Below, one piece after another: positions 25,289 through 33,170 of a stretch of DNA of 64,000 nt; position 1 is the first letter of the stretch; each line of letters opens with the position of its first letter. The stretch is from an uncultured Bacteroides sp. (lineage in GTDB: Bacteria; Bacteroidota; Bacteroidia; Bacteroidales; Bacteroidaceae). The stretch lies in assembly GCA_900544675.1 (NCBI GenBank), contig UQVZ01000008.1, positions 1 to 64,000 on the forward strand. The letters run 5' to 3'. The position numbers were made by a program, and so were the translations under genes. The notes under the pieces are model-generated. The model was not told the origin of the DNA and searched no databases. It worked only from the letters and a program-made list of their open reading frames with translations.

Positions 25289-25696
25289 TCAGTAAATTTC
25301 AGCCTTTTCAAATTTGAATTCAGGGTCTACGTTCAGAAGAACCAGCGTATTGCCTTTCTGGTATTTTTCTTTCAGCTTATTGATTTCCTTTTGCAGGTTT
25401 TTCTTTTTCTTGTCGTAGTAGACGAAGCACGTACGGTTCTTTCCGTTTTCCTTCTGTTCCAGGTATTCTTTCAGCTGGATACTGTATTGTGCCCGTCCTA
25501 CCAGCAGCCCGTTGGAGCCTAAAAGGGCACTGTCAACAAACTGGATATCCGTGAAGTAAACCAGTGAGTCACTGAACGAGGCGGACACGCCGGCAATGTA
25601 CACGCCATATTTATTTTTATCTTTCGGCGACTTGGCAAGTGCCGGAATTACGATGGATGCGATAAGTAAAAAGCAAATCAGTTTAGTCTGTTTCAT
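25289..25696 (-). CDS. Small secreted protein of unknown function
   Basis: I do not recognise the family. The protein has 135 residues and a clear signal peptide (LICFLLIASIVIPALA, cleaved near residue 22). The mature part is rich in Lys and Glu with a charged helix (KKKKNLQKEINKLKEKYQKG) and ends in FEKAEIY. It is 2 bp upstream of the C11 peptidase gene on the same strand. Co-expression suggests a partner, substrate or inhibitor of the peptidase, without direct evidence. Confidence 0.75.
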   Translation of the reverse strand: MKQTKLICFLLIASIVIPALAKSPKDKNKYGVYIAGVSASFSDSLVYFTDIQFVDSALLGSNGLLVGRAQYSIQLKEYLEQKENGKNRTCFVYYDKKKKNLQKEINKLKEKYQKGNTLVLLNVDPEFKFEKAEIY

Positions 25697-25717
25697 AAAA
25701 TTATAAGTTTTTCAAAG

Positions 25718-25725
25718 CAAAAGTA
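25718..25725 (-). promoter_or_regulatory. Candidate -7 element of the C11 peptidase operon
   Basis: Minus-strand TACTTTTG matches TAnnTTTG, 22 bp before the start of the small secreted-protein gene. Confidence 0.5.
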
Positions 25726-25800
25726 AGCAATTGTAGGGATATATAAAACCATCTGTATGGAAATTAACATATTTAAGCCCTGCGCATAGGCAAAACATGA

Positions 25801-25841
25801 AAAAAGCCGCAAGCTTCCGCATGGGATTCTTGCAGCTTTTT
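25801..25841 (-). terminator. Intrinsic terminator after rpoD
   Basis: AAAAAGCCGCAAG (25801-25813) and CTTGCAGCTTTTT (25829-25841) form a 13-bp stem with one mismatch. Read on the minus strand the stem ends in a run of T, 25 bp past the rpoD stop codon. Confidence 0.8.
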
Positions 25842-25865
25842 GTAAATTCGGAAACCGATGTTCGT

Positions 25866-26726
25866 TTATCCTAAATAAGATTTGAGCAGTTTGCTACGCG
25901 AATTTTGTCTTAATCTTCTGATAGCTTTTTCCTTAATCTGGCGCACGCGTTCACGTGTCAATCCAAATTTATCGCCAATTTCTTCCAACGTCATCTCTTG
26001 CGTTCCGATACCGAAAAACATCTGGATAATTTCCTTCTCTCTTTCGGTCAACGTAGAAAGCGCTCTGTCGATTTCCCTCGAAAGTGATTCATTTACCAAG
26101 GAGCGGTCCGCCATAGGGGAGTCGTCGTTGACCAGCACGTCCAGCAAGCTGTTGTCTTCTCCTTCTACGAAAGGAGCGTCTACAGAGATGTGGCGTCCTG
26201 ATACTTTCAGCGTATCCGAAATCTTGTCTACCGGTATTTCCAGCTCGTCTGCCAGTTCTTCCGGAGACGGACGGCGCTCGTTCTCCTGTTCGAATTTAGA
26301 GAATGCCTTACTGATTTTGTTCAGTGAACCGACCTGGTTCAACGGCAAACGCACGATACGTGATTGTTCAGCCAATGCCTGAAGGATGGATTGACGAATC
26401 CACCATACGGCGTAACTGATGAATTTGAAACCACGCGTCTCGTCAAACTTCTCGGCTGCCTTAATCAAGCCCAAGTTTCCTTCGTTTATCAAGTCAGGAA
26501 GGCTCAAGCCCTGGTTCTGATACTGTTTGGCTACTGATACTACAAATCGCAGGTTTGCACGTGTAAGTTTCTCTAACGCTGCACGGTCGCCTTTGCGAAT
26601 ACGCTGAGCGAGTTCCACTTCTTCCTCTACCGTAATCAGGTCCTCACGTCCGATTTCCTGCAGGTATTTGTCCAAAGAGGCGCTCTCTCGGTTAGTGATA
26701 CTTTTGGTAATCTTAAGTTGTCTCAT
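25866..26726 (-). CDS. rpoD: Primary RNA polymerase sigma factor, Bacteroidetes type
   Basis: Housekeeping sigma factor that recognises the TAnnTTTG / TTTG promoters seen across this window. The 286-residue length, without region 1.1 and its long spacer, is typical of Bacteroidetes primary sigma. Region 1.2 (SLDKYLQEIGREDLITVEEE), region 2 (FVVSVAKQYQNQGLSLPDLI, KFISYAVWWIRQSI), region 3 and region 4.2 (LEEIGDKFGLTRERVRQIKE) are intact. It is monocistronic, with a promoter-like element upstream and a terminator downstream. Confidence 0.97.
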   Translation of the reverse strand: MRQLKITKSITNRESASLDKYLQEIGREDLITVEEEVELAQRIRKGDRAALEKLTRANLRFVVSVAKQYQNQGLSLPDLINEGNLGLIKAAEKFDETRGFKFISYAVWWIRQSILQALAEQSRIVRLPLNQVGSLNKISKAFSKFEQENERRPSPEELADELEIPVDKISDTLKVSGRHISVDAPFVEGEDNSLLDVLVNDDSPMADRSLVNESLSREIDRALSTLTEREKEIIQMFFGIGTQEMTLEEIGDKFGLTRERVRQIKEKAIRRLRQNSRSKLLKSYLG

Positions 26727-26747
26727 TATTTATACCGAATTTGGGAA

Positions 26748-26755
26748 CAAAGATA
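26748..26755 (-). promoter_or_regulatory. Candidate -7 element of rpoD
   Basis: Minus-strand TATCTTTG matches TAnnTTTG, 22 bp before the rpoD start. Confidence 0.6.
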
Positions 26756-26839
26756 AGAAAAAATTTCGATACTTCCATATTTAATTTGACACAAATTAGG
26801 TAAATTAATAAAAAAGGCATGTATGATTCTTTCCCATTC

Positions 26840-26990
26840 CACTTAGTTGACTTGCTCCTCGCACATAGCTTCGTGGGATGATGAAGCTAACTGCATTCCG
26901 TGCAAGATTAATAATCTTCCAGCAATAAGATTAATAATCTTCCGGCTGTAAGATTATTAATCTTACTTGGAATGAGGATAACTGCATGTG
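26840..26990. repeat. Array of 20-23-bp units between dinB and rpoD
   Basis: Two 22-bp units (26840-26861 and 26862-26883) begin CACTTAGTTG and CACATAGCTT and resemble the units after prfC; the first matches one of those at 17 of 22 positions. A 20-bp unit follows, then three units at a 23-bp step (26904, 26927, 26950) with palindromic cores AAGATTAATAATCTT, the same again, and AAGATTATTAATCTT. The array fills most of the gap between the dinB stop and the rpoD promoter and probably acts on the dinB 3' end. Confidence 0.8.
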
Positions 26991-26997
26991 CCGATGT

Positions 26998-28098
26998 TTA
27001 CTCTTTAAATTCCAGTTGCAGCTGTATCCATTTGGGTGTTTTCAGGGCTGGAAAAGCCGACGGGTCTTCTTTCGGATTAGAGACAGAAAGTCCTAACAGG
27101 CGGACGGGATGGGTCTGATAGTCCACACCCGACAGGAGCTGCTTGGCAAGTGGAAGGATTTCTTTCAAGGTGTGAAGCGGTCGGGAGGTGCTGATGCTTC
27201 GGGTGATTTGGGTAAAATCGTAAAATTTCACCTTGAGGGTGAGGGTTGTGCCTTGGAAGTCTTTCCGTTCCAGCCGTTCGCACAGTTCGCAAGCCACATG
27301 ATACAACTCGATAATGGCGGCGGCGCGGGTGGAGATGTCTTTCTCCAGCGTATGCTCGCACCCGATGGACTTACGGATACGCGTCGGCTCTACAGGACGG
27401 TTATCAATGCCCCGGGCAAAGTCGTAATAGACGCTTCCGGCTTTCCCGAACTGGCGGGTAAGCATATCCAAGGGGCATTCGCGCAGGGTCCGCCCGTTAT
27501 AGATGCCTAATGTATGCATCTTCTGTGCCGTAACCGGACCTACGCCCCAAAAGGACTCGATGGGCAGACGGTCGATAAACTCTTGCGCCTGGGCAGGATG
27601 AATGGTGCACAGGCCGTCGGGTTTGCGCAGGTCGGATGCCACCTTGGCGAGGAACTTGTTGTAGGAAACGCCTGCCGAGGCGATGAGATGCAGCTCTTCA
27701 CGAATGCTCTGCTTGATTTCGCGGGCTATGTCTACCGCCAGTTCGATGCCTTTCTTGTTCTCGGTCACATCGAGGAAAGCCTCATCGAGCGAGATAGGTT
27801 CGATAAGGTCGGTATAGCGGTGGAAGATTTCGTGTATCTGTGCCGACACCTCTTTATATACATCCATCCGCCCCTCAATGAAGTGTAGTTGAGGGCAGAG
27901 CTTGCGCGCCTTGACCGACGACATGGCAGAGCGCACGCCGAACTTCCGGGCTTCGTAGCTGGCGGCAGCCACTACCCCCCGCTTGTCGGCATGGCCGACG
28001 GCAACGGGCTTGCCTTTCAGTTCCGGATGGTCGCGCTGCTCGACGGACGCATAGAAGGCATCCATGTCGATGTGGATGATTTTTCGTTCGGTCATCAT
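26998..28098 (-). CDS. dinB: DNA polymerase IV (Y-family)
   Basis: Error-prone translesion polymerase. The metal-binding motifs are intact: HIDMDAFYASVEQRD near the N-terminus and EPISLDEAFLDVTENK. The gating and thumb region GVSYNKFLAKVASDLRKPDG and helix-hairpin-helix FWGVGPVTAQKMHTLGI follow. I place the start at the ATG pair 28098/28095, because the longer frame to 28191 adds 31 unrelated residues and would run past the promoter element at 28119. The C-terminus lacks an obvious beta-clamp motif except the last LQLEF. About 366 residues is usual. Confidence 0.95.
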   Translation of the reverse strand: MMTERKIIHIDMDAFYASVEQRDHPELKGKPVAVGHADKRGVVAAASYEARKFGVRSAMSSVKARKLCPQLHFIEGRMDVYKEVSAQIHEIFHRYTDLIEPISLDEAFLDVTENKKGIELAVDIAREIKQSIREELHLIASAGVSYNKFLAKVASDLRKPDGLCTIHPAQAQEFIDRLPIESFWGVGPVTAQKMHTLGIYNGRTLRECPLDMLTRQFGKAGSVYYDFARGIDNRPVEPTRIRKSIGCEHTLEKDISTRAAAIIELYHVACELCERLERKDFQGTTLTLKVKFYDFTQITRSISTSRPLHTLKEILPLAKQLLSGVDYQTHPVRLLGLSVSNPKEDPSAFPALKTPKWIQLQLEFKE

Positions 28099-28118
28099 AA
28101 AGTAAACGTTTCTTCGTG

Positions 28119-28146
28119 CAAATTTAATGAAAGTTTTGTACTTTTG
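28119..28146. promoter_or_regulatory. Back-to-back promoters for dinB and the Sua5-type gene
   Basis: Minus-strand TAAATTTG at 28119-28126 fits a dinB promoter, and plus-strand TACTTTTG at 28139-28146 fits one for the next gene. The two elements are 12 bp apart, so polymerase binding at one should hinder the other. Confidence 0.5.
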
Positions 28147-28256
28147 TGCGATTGATTGTATGCCGTGACGCAGAGGCGCAAGGAATTTCAACGGAAACAG
28201 GGCTGTATTCCTGTATCGATGTGCCTTTGGGCTCAGGCTATTTATTTAAGGTATAT

Positions 28257-28820
28257 ATGAAAGAAGAAATCAGGAAAGCATGTGAAGTCATGCACAAAGG
28301 CGGGGTGATTCTTTATCCCACCGATACGGTATGGGGCATCGGGTGCGATGCGACCAACGAGGAAGCTGTGAAACGGGTGTACGAAATCAAGCGTCGTGCC
28401 GACAGTAAAGCGATGCTGGTGCTGGTGGACAGTCCGGTGAAAGTGGACTTTTACGTGAGAGACGTGCCGCCCGTAGCCTGGGACTTGATAGAGATGACCA
28501 CCAAGCCGCTGACCATCATTTATGACGGGGCGCGCAATCTGGCTCCCAACCTGCTTGCCGAAGACGGAAGCGTGGGCATTCGCGTAACCAGTGAGGCTTT
28601 CTCGAAAGAGTTGTGTTTCCGTTTCCGGAAGGCCATCGTTTCCACTTCAGCCAATATCAGCGGTCAGCCTTCGCCGGCGGTATTCAGCGAAATAAGCGAA
28701 GAAATCAAGCAGGCGGTAGACTATGTGGTGGATTACCGCCGTGACGAGACCGGACATCCCAAGCCTTCCAGCATCATCAAGCTGGGCAAAGGGGGGGAAG
28801 TCAAGATAATCCGTGAGTAA
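28257..28820 (+). CDS. L-threonylcarbamoyladenylate synthase (Sua5/YrdC/TsaC family)
   Basis: Makes threonylcarbamoyl-AMP from threonine, bicarbonate and ATP for the t6A37 modification of ANN-decoding tRNAs. Family signatures: GGVILYPTDTVWGIGCDATN, the KRR of VYEIKRRADSKAMLVLV, and SVGIRVTSEAF, then STSANISGQPSP. I start at ATG 28257 (187 residues); the longer frame from 28146 adds 37 non-family residues. There is no C-terminal Sua5 domain, so it is the short TsaC-like form. It overlaps or closely precedes the ClC gene. Confidence 0.92.
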   Translation: MKEEIRKACEVMHKGGVILYPTDTVWGIGCDATNEEAVKRVYEIKRRADSKAMLVLVDSPVKVDFYVRDVPPVAWDLIEMTTKPLTIIYDGARNLAPNLLAEDGSVGIRVTSEAFSKELCFRFRKAIVSTSANISGQPSPAVFSEISEEIKQAVDYVVDYRRDETGHPKPSSIIKLGKGGEVKIIRE

Positions 28821-30708
28821 TTTAATAGAGCCACAGGCAGCCGGGAGAAAGACAGATGCCTTTCGCAGGACCTGCCGGGTTATGTCACAAAGAAGAACAA
28901 ACTGGACAATGAATATTTCGGAAGATAAATGGGATGTGCTTCAGCGCTTCATCAAGTGGCGCGAGAAACATATCAAAGACAAGCAATTCATTTTGATTTT
29001 GAGCTTGCTGGTGGGGGTGTTTACCGCACTGGCGGCATACGTACTGAAGTTTTTGGTAGAATATATCAAGGAGTTCCTGACCGACCGCTTCGACCCGATG
29101 GGTGCCAACTGGCTGTATCTGGTGTATCCGGTAGTGGGTATCTTCCTGACCGGACTCTTTATCCGGAAAGTGGTGCGCGACGATATCAGCCACGGTGTGA
29201 CTAAAATCCTGTATGCCATCTCGCGCAAGCAGAGCCACATCAAGCGGCATAACATCTGGTCGTCGGTATGTGCTTCGGGCATCACCATCGGCTTTGGTGG
29301 TTCGGTAGGAGCGGAAGCGCCGATTGTGTTGACGGGTTCCGCCATCGGTTCCAACCTGGGAAGCCTTTTCCGTCTCGACCATAAGACACTGATGCTATTG
29401 GTAGGATGCGGTGCCGCAGGCGCTGTGTCGGGCATCTTCAAGGCGCCCATTGCCGGACTGGTGTTTACGCTGGAGGTGCTGATGATTGACTTGACGATGG
29501 CATCCTTGCTTCCGTTGCTCATCACGAGTGTGACGGCTGCTTCGGTTTCTTACGTGTTGACGGGTACGGAAGCCATGTTCCAGTTCCATCTGGACTATCC
29601 GTTCTCGCTGGAACGTATTCCGTATGCCATCGGGCTGGGCATTTTCTGCGGTCTGGTGGCTTGGTATTTCACCCGCGCGATGAACTGGATAGAAAACATT
29701 TTCCGCCGTTACTCCAATCCGTATGTCAAGTTCGTGATAGGCGGCGCGATGCTGAGCGTGCTGATATTCCTGTTCCCGCCGCTCTATGGTGAAGGCTACG
29801 ACACCATCACCTTGCTGCTGAACGGGACGACCGAAAGCGACTGGGACACCGTGATGAACAATTCGCTTTTTTATGGCAACTCGCATTTGCTGATACCTTA
29901 TTTATTATTGATTATCCTGTTTAAGGTCTTCGCTTCCAGCGCGACCAATGGCGGCGGCGGATGCGGCGGTATCTTCGCTCCGAGTCTGTTTCTGGGCTGT
30001 ATCGCCGGTTTCGTCTTCTCGTATGTATGCAACGAGTTCAATCTGGCTACCACGTATATCCCCGAAAAGAACTTTGCCCTGATGGGTATGGCGGGACTGA
30101 TGTCGGGCGTGATGCATGCGCCGTTGACCGGTATCTTCCTGATAGCTGAGTTGACGGGAGGTTACGACCTGTTCCTGCCGCTGATGATTGTTTCGGTTTG
30201 CGCTTACCTGACCATCATCATCTTCGAGCCGCACAGCATCTATTCGATGCGTCTGGCAAAGAAAGGCGAACTGATTACCCATCACAAGGATAAAGCCGTG
30301 CTGACCTTGATGAACATCGAAAGCATCGTAGAGAATGACTTCCTGAAAGTGCGTCCCGATATGGACTTGGGCGCGATGGTGAAAGTCATTTCCCAATCGA
30401 GACGGAACCTGTTCCCGGTAGTGGATGTCAACGACGAGCTGATAGGCATTGTGGAGTTGGACGATATCCGCAACATCATATTCCGCCAAGAGCTGTATCA
30501 CCGGTATTGGGTGGAAGGTTTTATGAAGAAACCGAAGGCACGTATCGTGAATACCGATTCGATGGAAGAGGTGATGAAGAAATTTGATTCTACAGGCGCA
30601 TGGAACTTGCCGGTAGTAGACGAGGCGAACCGTTACCTGGGCTTTGTCTCGAAATCGAAGATGCTGAATACGTACCGTCAGGTGCTGGTAGACCTGTCGG
30701 CTGAATAA
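28813..30708 (+). CDS. ClC-family chloride channel or H+/Cl- antiporter with CBS domains
   Basis: Integral membrane protein of up to 631 residues. Selectivity-filter motifs are visible: GFGGSVGAEAPIVLTGSAIG (the GxExP loop with its gating glutamate) and GGCGGIFAPSLFLG (GxFxP). A pair of CBS domains occupies roughly residues 490-625 (RNLFPVVDVNDELIGIVELD, NLPVVDEANRYLGFVSKSK) and would bind adenine nucleotides. The gating Glu leaves proton-coupled exchange possible. The start is uncertain: 28813 overlaps the previous gene by 8 bp, while 28882 and 28909 are alternatives. The last gives MNISEDKWDV just before the first helix. Confidence 0.92.
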   Translation: MSNLIEPQAAGRKTDAFRRTCRVMSQRRTNWTMNISEDKWDVLQRFIKWREKHIKDKQFILILSLLVGVFTALAAYVLKFLVEYIKEFLTDRFDPMGANWLYLVYPVVGIFLTGLFIRKVVRDDISHGVTKILYAISRKQSHIKRHNIWSSVCASGITIGFGGSVGAEAPIVLTGSAIGSNLGSLFRLDHKTLMLLVGCGAAGAVSGIFKAPIAGLVFTLEVLMIDLTMASLLPLLITSVTAASVSYVLTGTEAMFQFHLDYPFSLERIPYAIGLGIFCGLVAWYFTRAMNWIENIFRRYSNPYVKFVIGGAMLSVLIFLFPPLYGEGYDTITLLLNGTTESDWDTVMNNSLFYGNSHLLIPYLLLIILFKVFASSATNGGGGCGGIFAPSLFLGCIAGFVFSYVCNEFNLATTYIPEKNFALMGMAGLMSGVMHAPLTGIFLIAELTGGYDLFLPLMIVSVCAYLTIIIFEPHSIYSMRLAKKGELITHHKDKAVLTLMNIESIVENDFLKVRPDMDLGAMVKVISQSRRNLFPVVDVNDELIGIVELDDIRNIIFRQELYHRYWVEGFMKKPKARIVNTDSMEEVMKKFDSTGAWNLPVVDEANRYLGFVSKSKMLNTYRQVLVDLSAE

Positions 30709-30764
30709 ATAGAGAGAGTTTGCCCATTGCGGCGAAATGATTAACCCAAAAAGAGAAAAAGCCT

Positions 30765-31736
30765 ATGGAAAAGAAAGATTTACGTATCGTCTATATGGGG
30801 ACTCCCGAGTTTGCGGTAGAGAGTCTGAAACGTCTGGTAGAAGGCGGATACAATGTAGTAGGAGTCATAACCATGCCCGACAAGCCGATGGGGCGTCACG
30901 GCAGTGTGCTCCAGCCCAGTCCGGTAAAGACCTATGCCGTTTCGCAGGGATTGAAGGTGTTGCAACCCGAGAAGCTGAAAGACGAACATTTCGTGGAAGA
31001 ACTTCGTGCGCTGCATGCCGACCTTCAGATTGTGGTAGCGTTCCGCATGTTGCCCGAAGTGGTATGGCAGATGCCCCGCTTAGGTACCTTTAACCTTCAT
31101 GCCTCCTTGTTGCCCCAATACCGGGGAGCAGCTCCTATCAATTGGGCAGTTATCAATGGAGAAACGGAAACAGGCATCACCACCTTCTTCCTGAAGCATG
31201 AGATAGATACGGGTGAGATTATCGACCAGGTACGTGTGCCGATTGCCGATACGGATAATGTAGGTGTGGTTTACGACCGTCTGATGATGTTAGGGGGAGA
31301 CTTGGTCTTGAAGACCGTGGATGCCATTCTTGCAGGTGAGATAAAGACTACTCCGCAGGAACAGTTGGCGGAAGGCACCGTGCTGCATCCTGCTCCGAAG
31401 ATATTTAAGGAAACGTGCCGCATCGACTGGAACAAAGGCGTGAAACCGGTTTATGACTTTATCCGTGGTCTGTCACCTTATCCGGCTGCATGGACAGAGT
31501 TGTGTGAACCGGGCAAGGAGCCTGTTACCATCAAGATTTACGAAAGCGGTAAAGAGTTTGCCGAACACGGTTTGCCTTGCGGTACGATTGTAACCGACAA
31601 GAAGACTTATTTCAAGATAGCCACGACAGACGGCTATATTCATGTCTTGTCGCTCCAACTGGCAGGCAAGAAGCGAATGGCTGTATCCGATTTCCTGAGA
31701 GGATACCGGCATGCGGAAAATGCCATGCTGAAATAA
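30765..31736 (+). CDS. fmt: Methionyl-tRNA formyltransferase
   Basis: Formylates initiator Met-tRNA using 10-formyl-tetrahydrofolate. It has 323 residues, the normal length. The N-terminal Rossmann part begins DLRIVYMGTPEFAVESL. The catalytic signature appears as FNLHASLLPQYRGAAPINWA, with the Asn-His pair and SLLPxYRG, and continues with DTGEIIDQ. The C-terminal tRNA-binding domain follows (IRGLSPYPAAWTEL). It starts 56 bp after the ClC gene with no terminator between them, and ends 6 bp from a convergent lipoprotein gene. Confidence 0.96.
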   Translation: MEKKDLRIVYMGTPEFAVESLKRLVEGGYNVVGVITMPDKPMGRHGSVLQPSPVKTYAVSQGLKVLQPEKLKDEHFVEELRALHADLQIVVAFRMLPEVVWQMPRLGTFNLHASLLPQYRGAAPINWAVINGETETGITTFFLKHEIDTGEIIDQVRVPIADTDNVGVVYDRLMMLGGDLVLKTVDAILAGEIKTTPQEQLAEGTVLHPAPKIFKETCRIDWNKGVKPVYDFIRGLSPYPAAWTELCEPGKEPVTIKIYESGKEFAEHGLPCGTIVTDKKTYFKIATTDGYIHVLSLQLAGKKRMAVSDFLRGYRHAENAMLK

Positions 31737-31742
31737 AAGCCT

Positions 31743-32459
31743 TTACTTCAGCACTTTCCATTCAGCATGGCTGTTGGCTCCACTATTATAAACGATTCTG
31801 AATCCGTTGTAGGTGGAAGTCAGATAAGTTTCGATGCTTTCTAAAGGAAAGGAAATGATGGATTCCAGGGAATTGCCGGCAGGGTCGTTATTCGCATCGT
31901 GCCGGAGTTCTACAGGAAACAAGCCTTCGGCATCCGTCTGGCTGTTTTCTCTTATTATCAGGCTGAACCGATGGGAGGCTTTCTTGTCTCCTTTGTAATT
32001 GTATTGGATATTGAGGTGGTTTTTGCTAAGCGTGGCATCTATAATCTGCAGCGGGTCGTTGCCGAAAGTGTCTTCTCCCTCTTCCTGCAACATTTCTGCA
32101 TTGCGGGTCTCTACCTTATATAATAAGTCGACTATCCGTATAGGATAACTCTCGTGCGTACTGCGCGGGGCTGTATTGTCGAGGAACATAAAGCCTACCA
32201 GTATCCGTTGTCCGGTAGAGTCTGCATCTATTTGGGCAAGCATATCCGGGTTGTCGGGTATCAGTGTGCCGTATCTGTCCGATTCGATAGTGAGGTATTC
32301 TCCGCTTGCCATCACTGTCCCTAAAGTGGAAAAAGTGCCACTTTCACTTTGCATGATATTCTCCGTAGGCTCATCATCGGTCAATGTGCACGACAGGAAT
32401 GTCGATGCAAACCCGATAATCATCAAAGCAGCAACCAAAAGGTATTTCAGTTTCATCAT
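31743..32459 (-). CDS. NigD-like lipoprotein
   Basis: Bacteroidales-specific predicted lipoprotein of about 237 residues. I start at the ATG pair 32459/32456, giving MMKLKYLLVAALMIIGFAST followed by the lipobox FLSC; the longer frame from 32486 adds a charged stretch ahead of the signal peptide. The mature part fits the NigD-like family (GTVMASGEYLTIESDRYGTL, ILVGFMFLDN). NigD proteins were named for a neighbouring bacteriocin locus but occur widely with unknown function. No bacteriocin gene is nearby. Confidence 0.82.
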   Translation of the reverse strand: MMKLKYLLVAALMIIGFASTFLSCTLTDDEPTENIMQSESGTFSTLGTVMASGEYLTIESDRYGTLIPDNPDMLAQIDADSTGQRILVGFMFLDNTAPRSTHESYPIRIVDLLYKVETRNAEMLQEEGEDTFGNDPLQIIDATLSKNHLNIQYNYKGDKKASHRFSLIIRENSQTDAEGLFPVELRHDANNDPAGNSLESIISFPLESIETYLTSTYNGFRIVYNSGANSHAEWKVLK

Positions 32460-32466
32460 AATTCTG

Positions 32467-32474
32467 TATCTTTG
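32467..32474 (+). promoter_or_regulatory. Candidate -7 element upstream of the ECF sigma gene
   Basis: TATCTTTG fits TAnnTTTG but lies 123 bp before the sigma gene start, so the leader would be long. It sits at the edge of the NigD-like gene. Confidence 0.35.
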
Positions 32475-32597
32475 TCGTTCAACCAATAAATGAAAAAAGC
32501 CTTTGGTTACTGCATCTTTCTTTGTTAAAACAATTTAACGGATGATTTTCAGGAAGCTGATGCAGTATTTGGCAAAGCAATTCATTTCTTAGTAAAA

Positions 32598-33170
32598 ATG
32601 CAACGAAAAGCAGACATATCGGAAGAAGAGCTGGCACTACGGTGTAAGCAGAAAGACATGGAGGCGCGCCGTTTGCTCTATGAGCGTTACGGCGGTGCAT
32701 TGTTGGCTATTTGCTTACGTTATACGGGTGACAGGGAAGTGGCTGAAGATGTCTTGCATGACGGTTTCTTACGGATATTCGAATCAATCGGACAATTCAC
32801 TTACCAAGGTGAAGGCTCGCTGAAAGCCTGGCTTTCGCGGGTAATGGTCAATGAAGCGTTGGGCTATTTGCGCCGGCGGAATGCACAGATGCAACAAGAA
32901 GTTTTATTGGACGAAATCCCCGATATGCCTGACGCGGACGAAGAGGATTTCAATGGCATACCGCCTTCGGCATTGATGCAGATGGTCAAAGAGCTTCCGG
33001 ACGGTTACCGTACCGTGTTCAACCTTTATGTATTCGAAGACAAGAGGCATAAGGAAATCGCTTCGATGCTGGGGATTACCGAGCATACTTCGTCATCCCA
33101 GTTCTATCGGGCAAAGAGTTTATTGATGAAGAAGATTAATGAATATAGAAAGAAGAAGGAGTGGAAATGA
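32598..33170 (+). CDS. ECF-type RNA polymerase sigma factor
   Basis: Alternative sigma factor of 190 residues. Region 2 is seen as RRLLYERYGGALLAICLRYT through DVLHDGFLRIFESI, and region 4 as ELPDGYRTVFNLYVFEDKRH followed by the helix-turn-helix IASMLGITEHTSSSQFYRAK. There is no extra C-terminal domain. The next gene overlaps by ATGA and encodes a membrane protein with an N-terminus like anti-sigma factors, so the pair probably forms a sigma/anti-sigma unit reporting on the envelope. Confidence 0.92.
   Translation: MQRKADISEEELALRCKQKDMEARRLLYERYGGALLAICLRYTGDREVAEDVLHDGFLRIFESIGQFTYQGEGSLKAWLSRVMVNEALGYLRRRNAQMQQEVLLDEIPDMPDADEEDFNGIPPSALMQMVKELPDGYRTVFNLYVFEDKRHKEIASMLGITEHTSSSQFYRAKSLLMKKINEYRKKKEWK

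Noticed and set aside
31743..32459. Bacteriocin locus suggested by the NigD-like protein
   Set aside because: No small peptide with a leader, no peptidase-transporter and no immunity gene is nearby; the NigD-like family is widespread.
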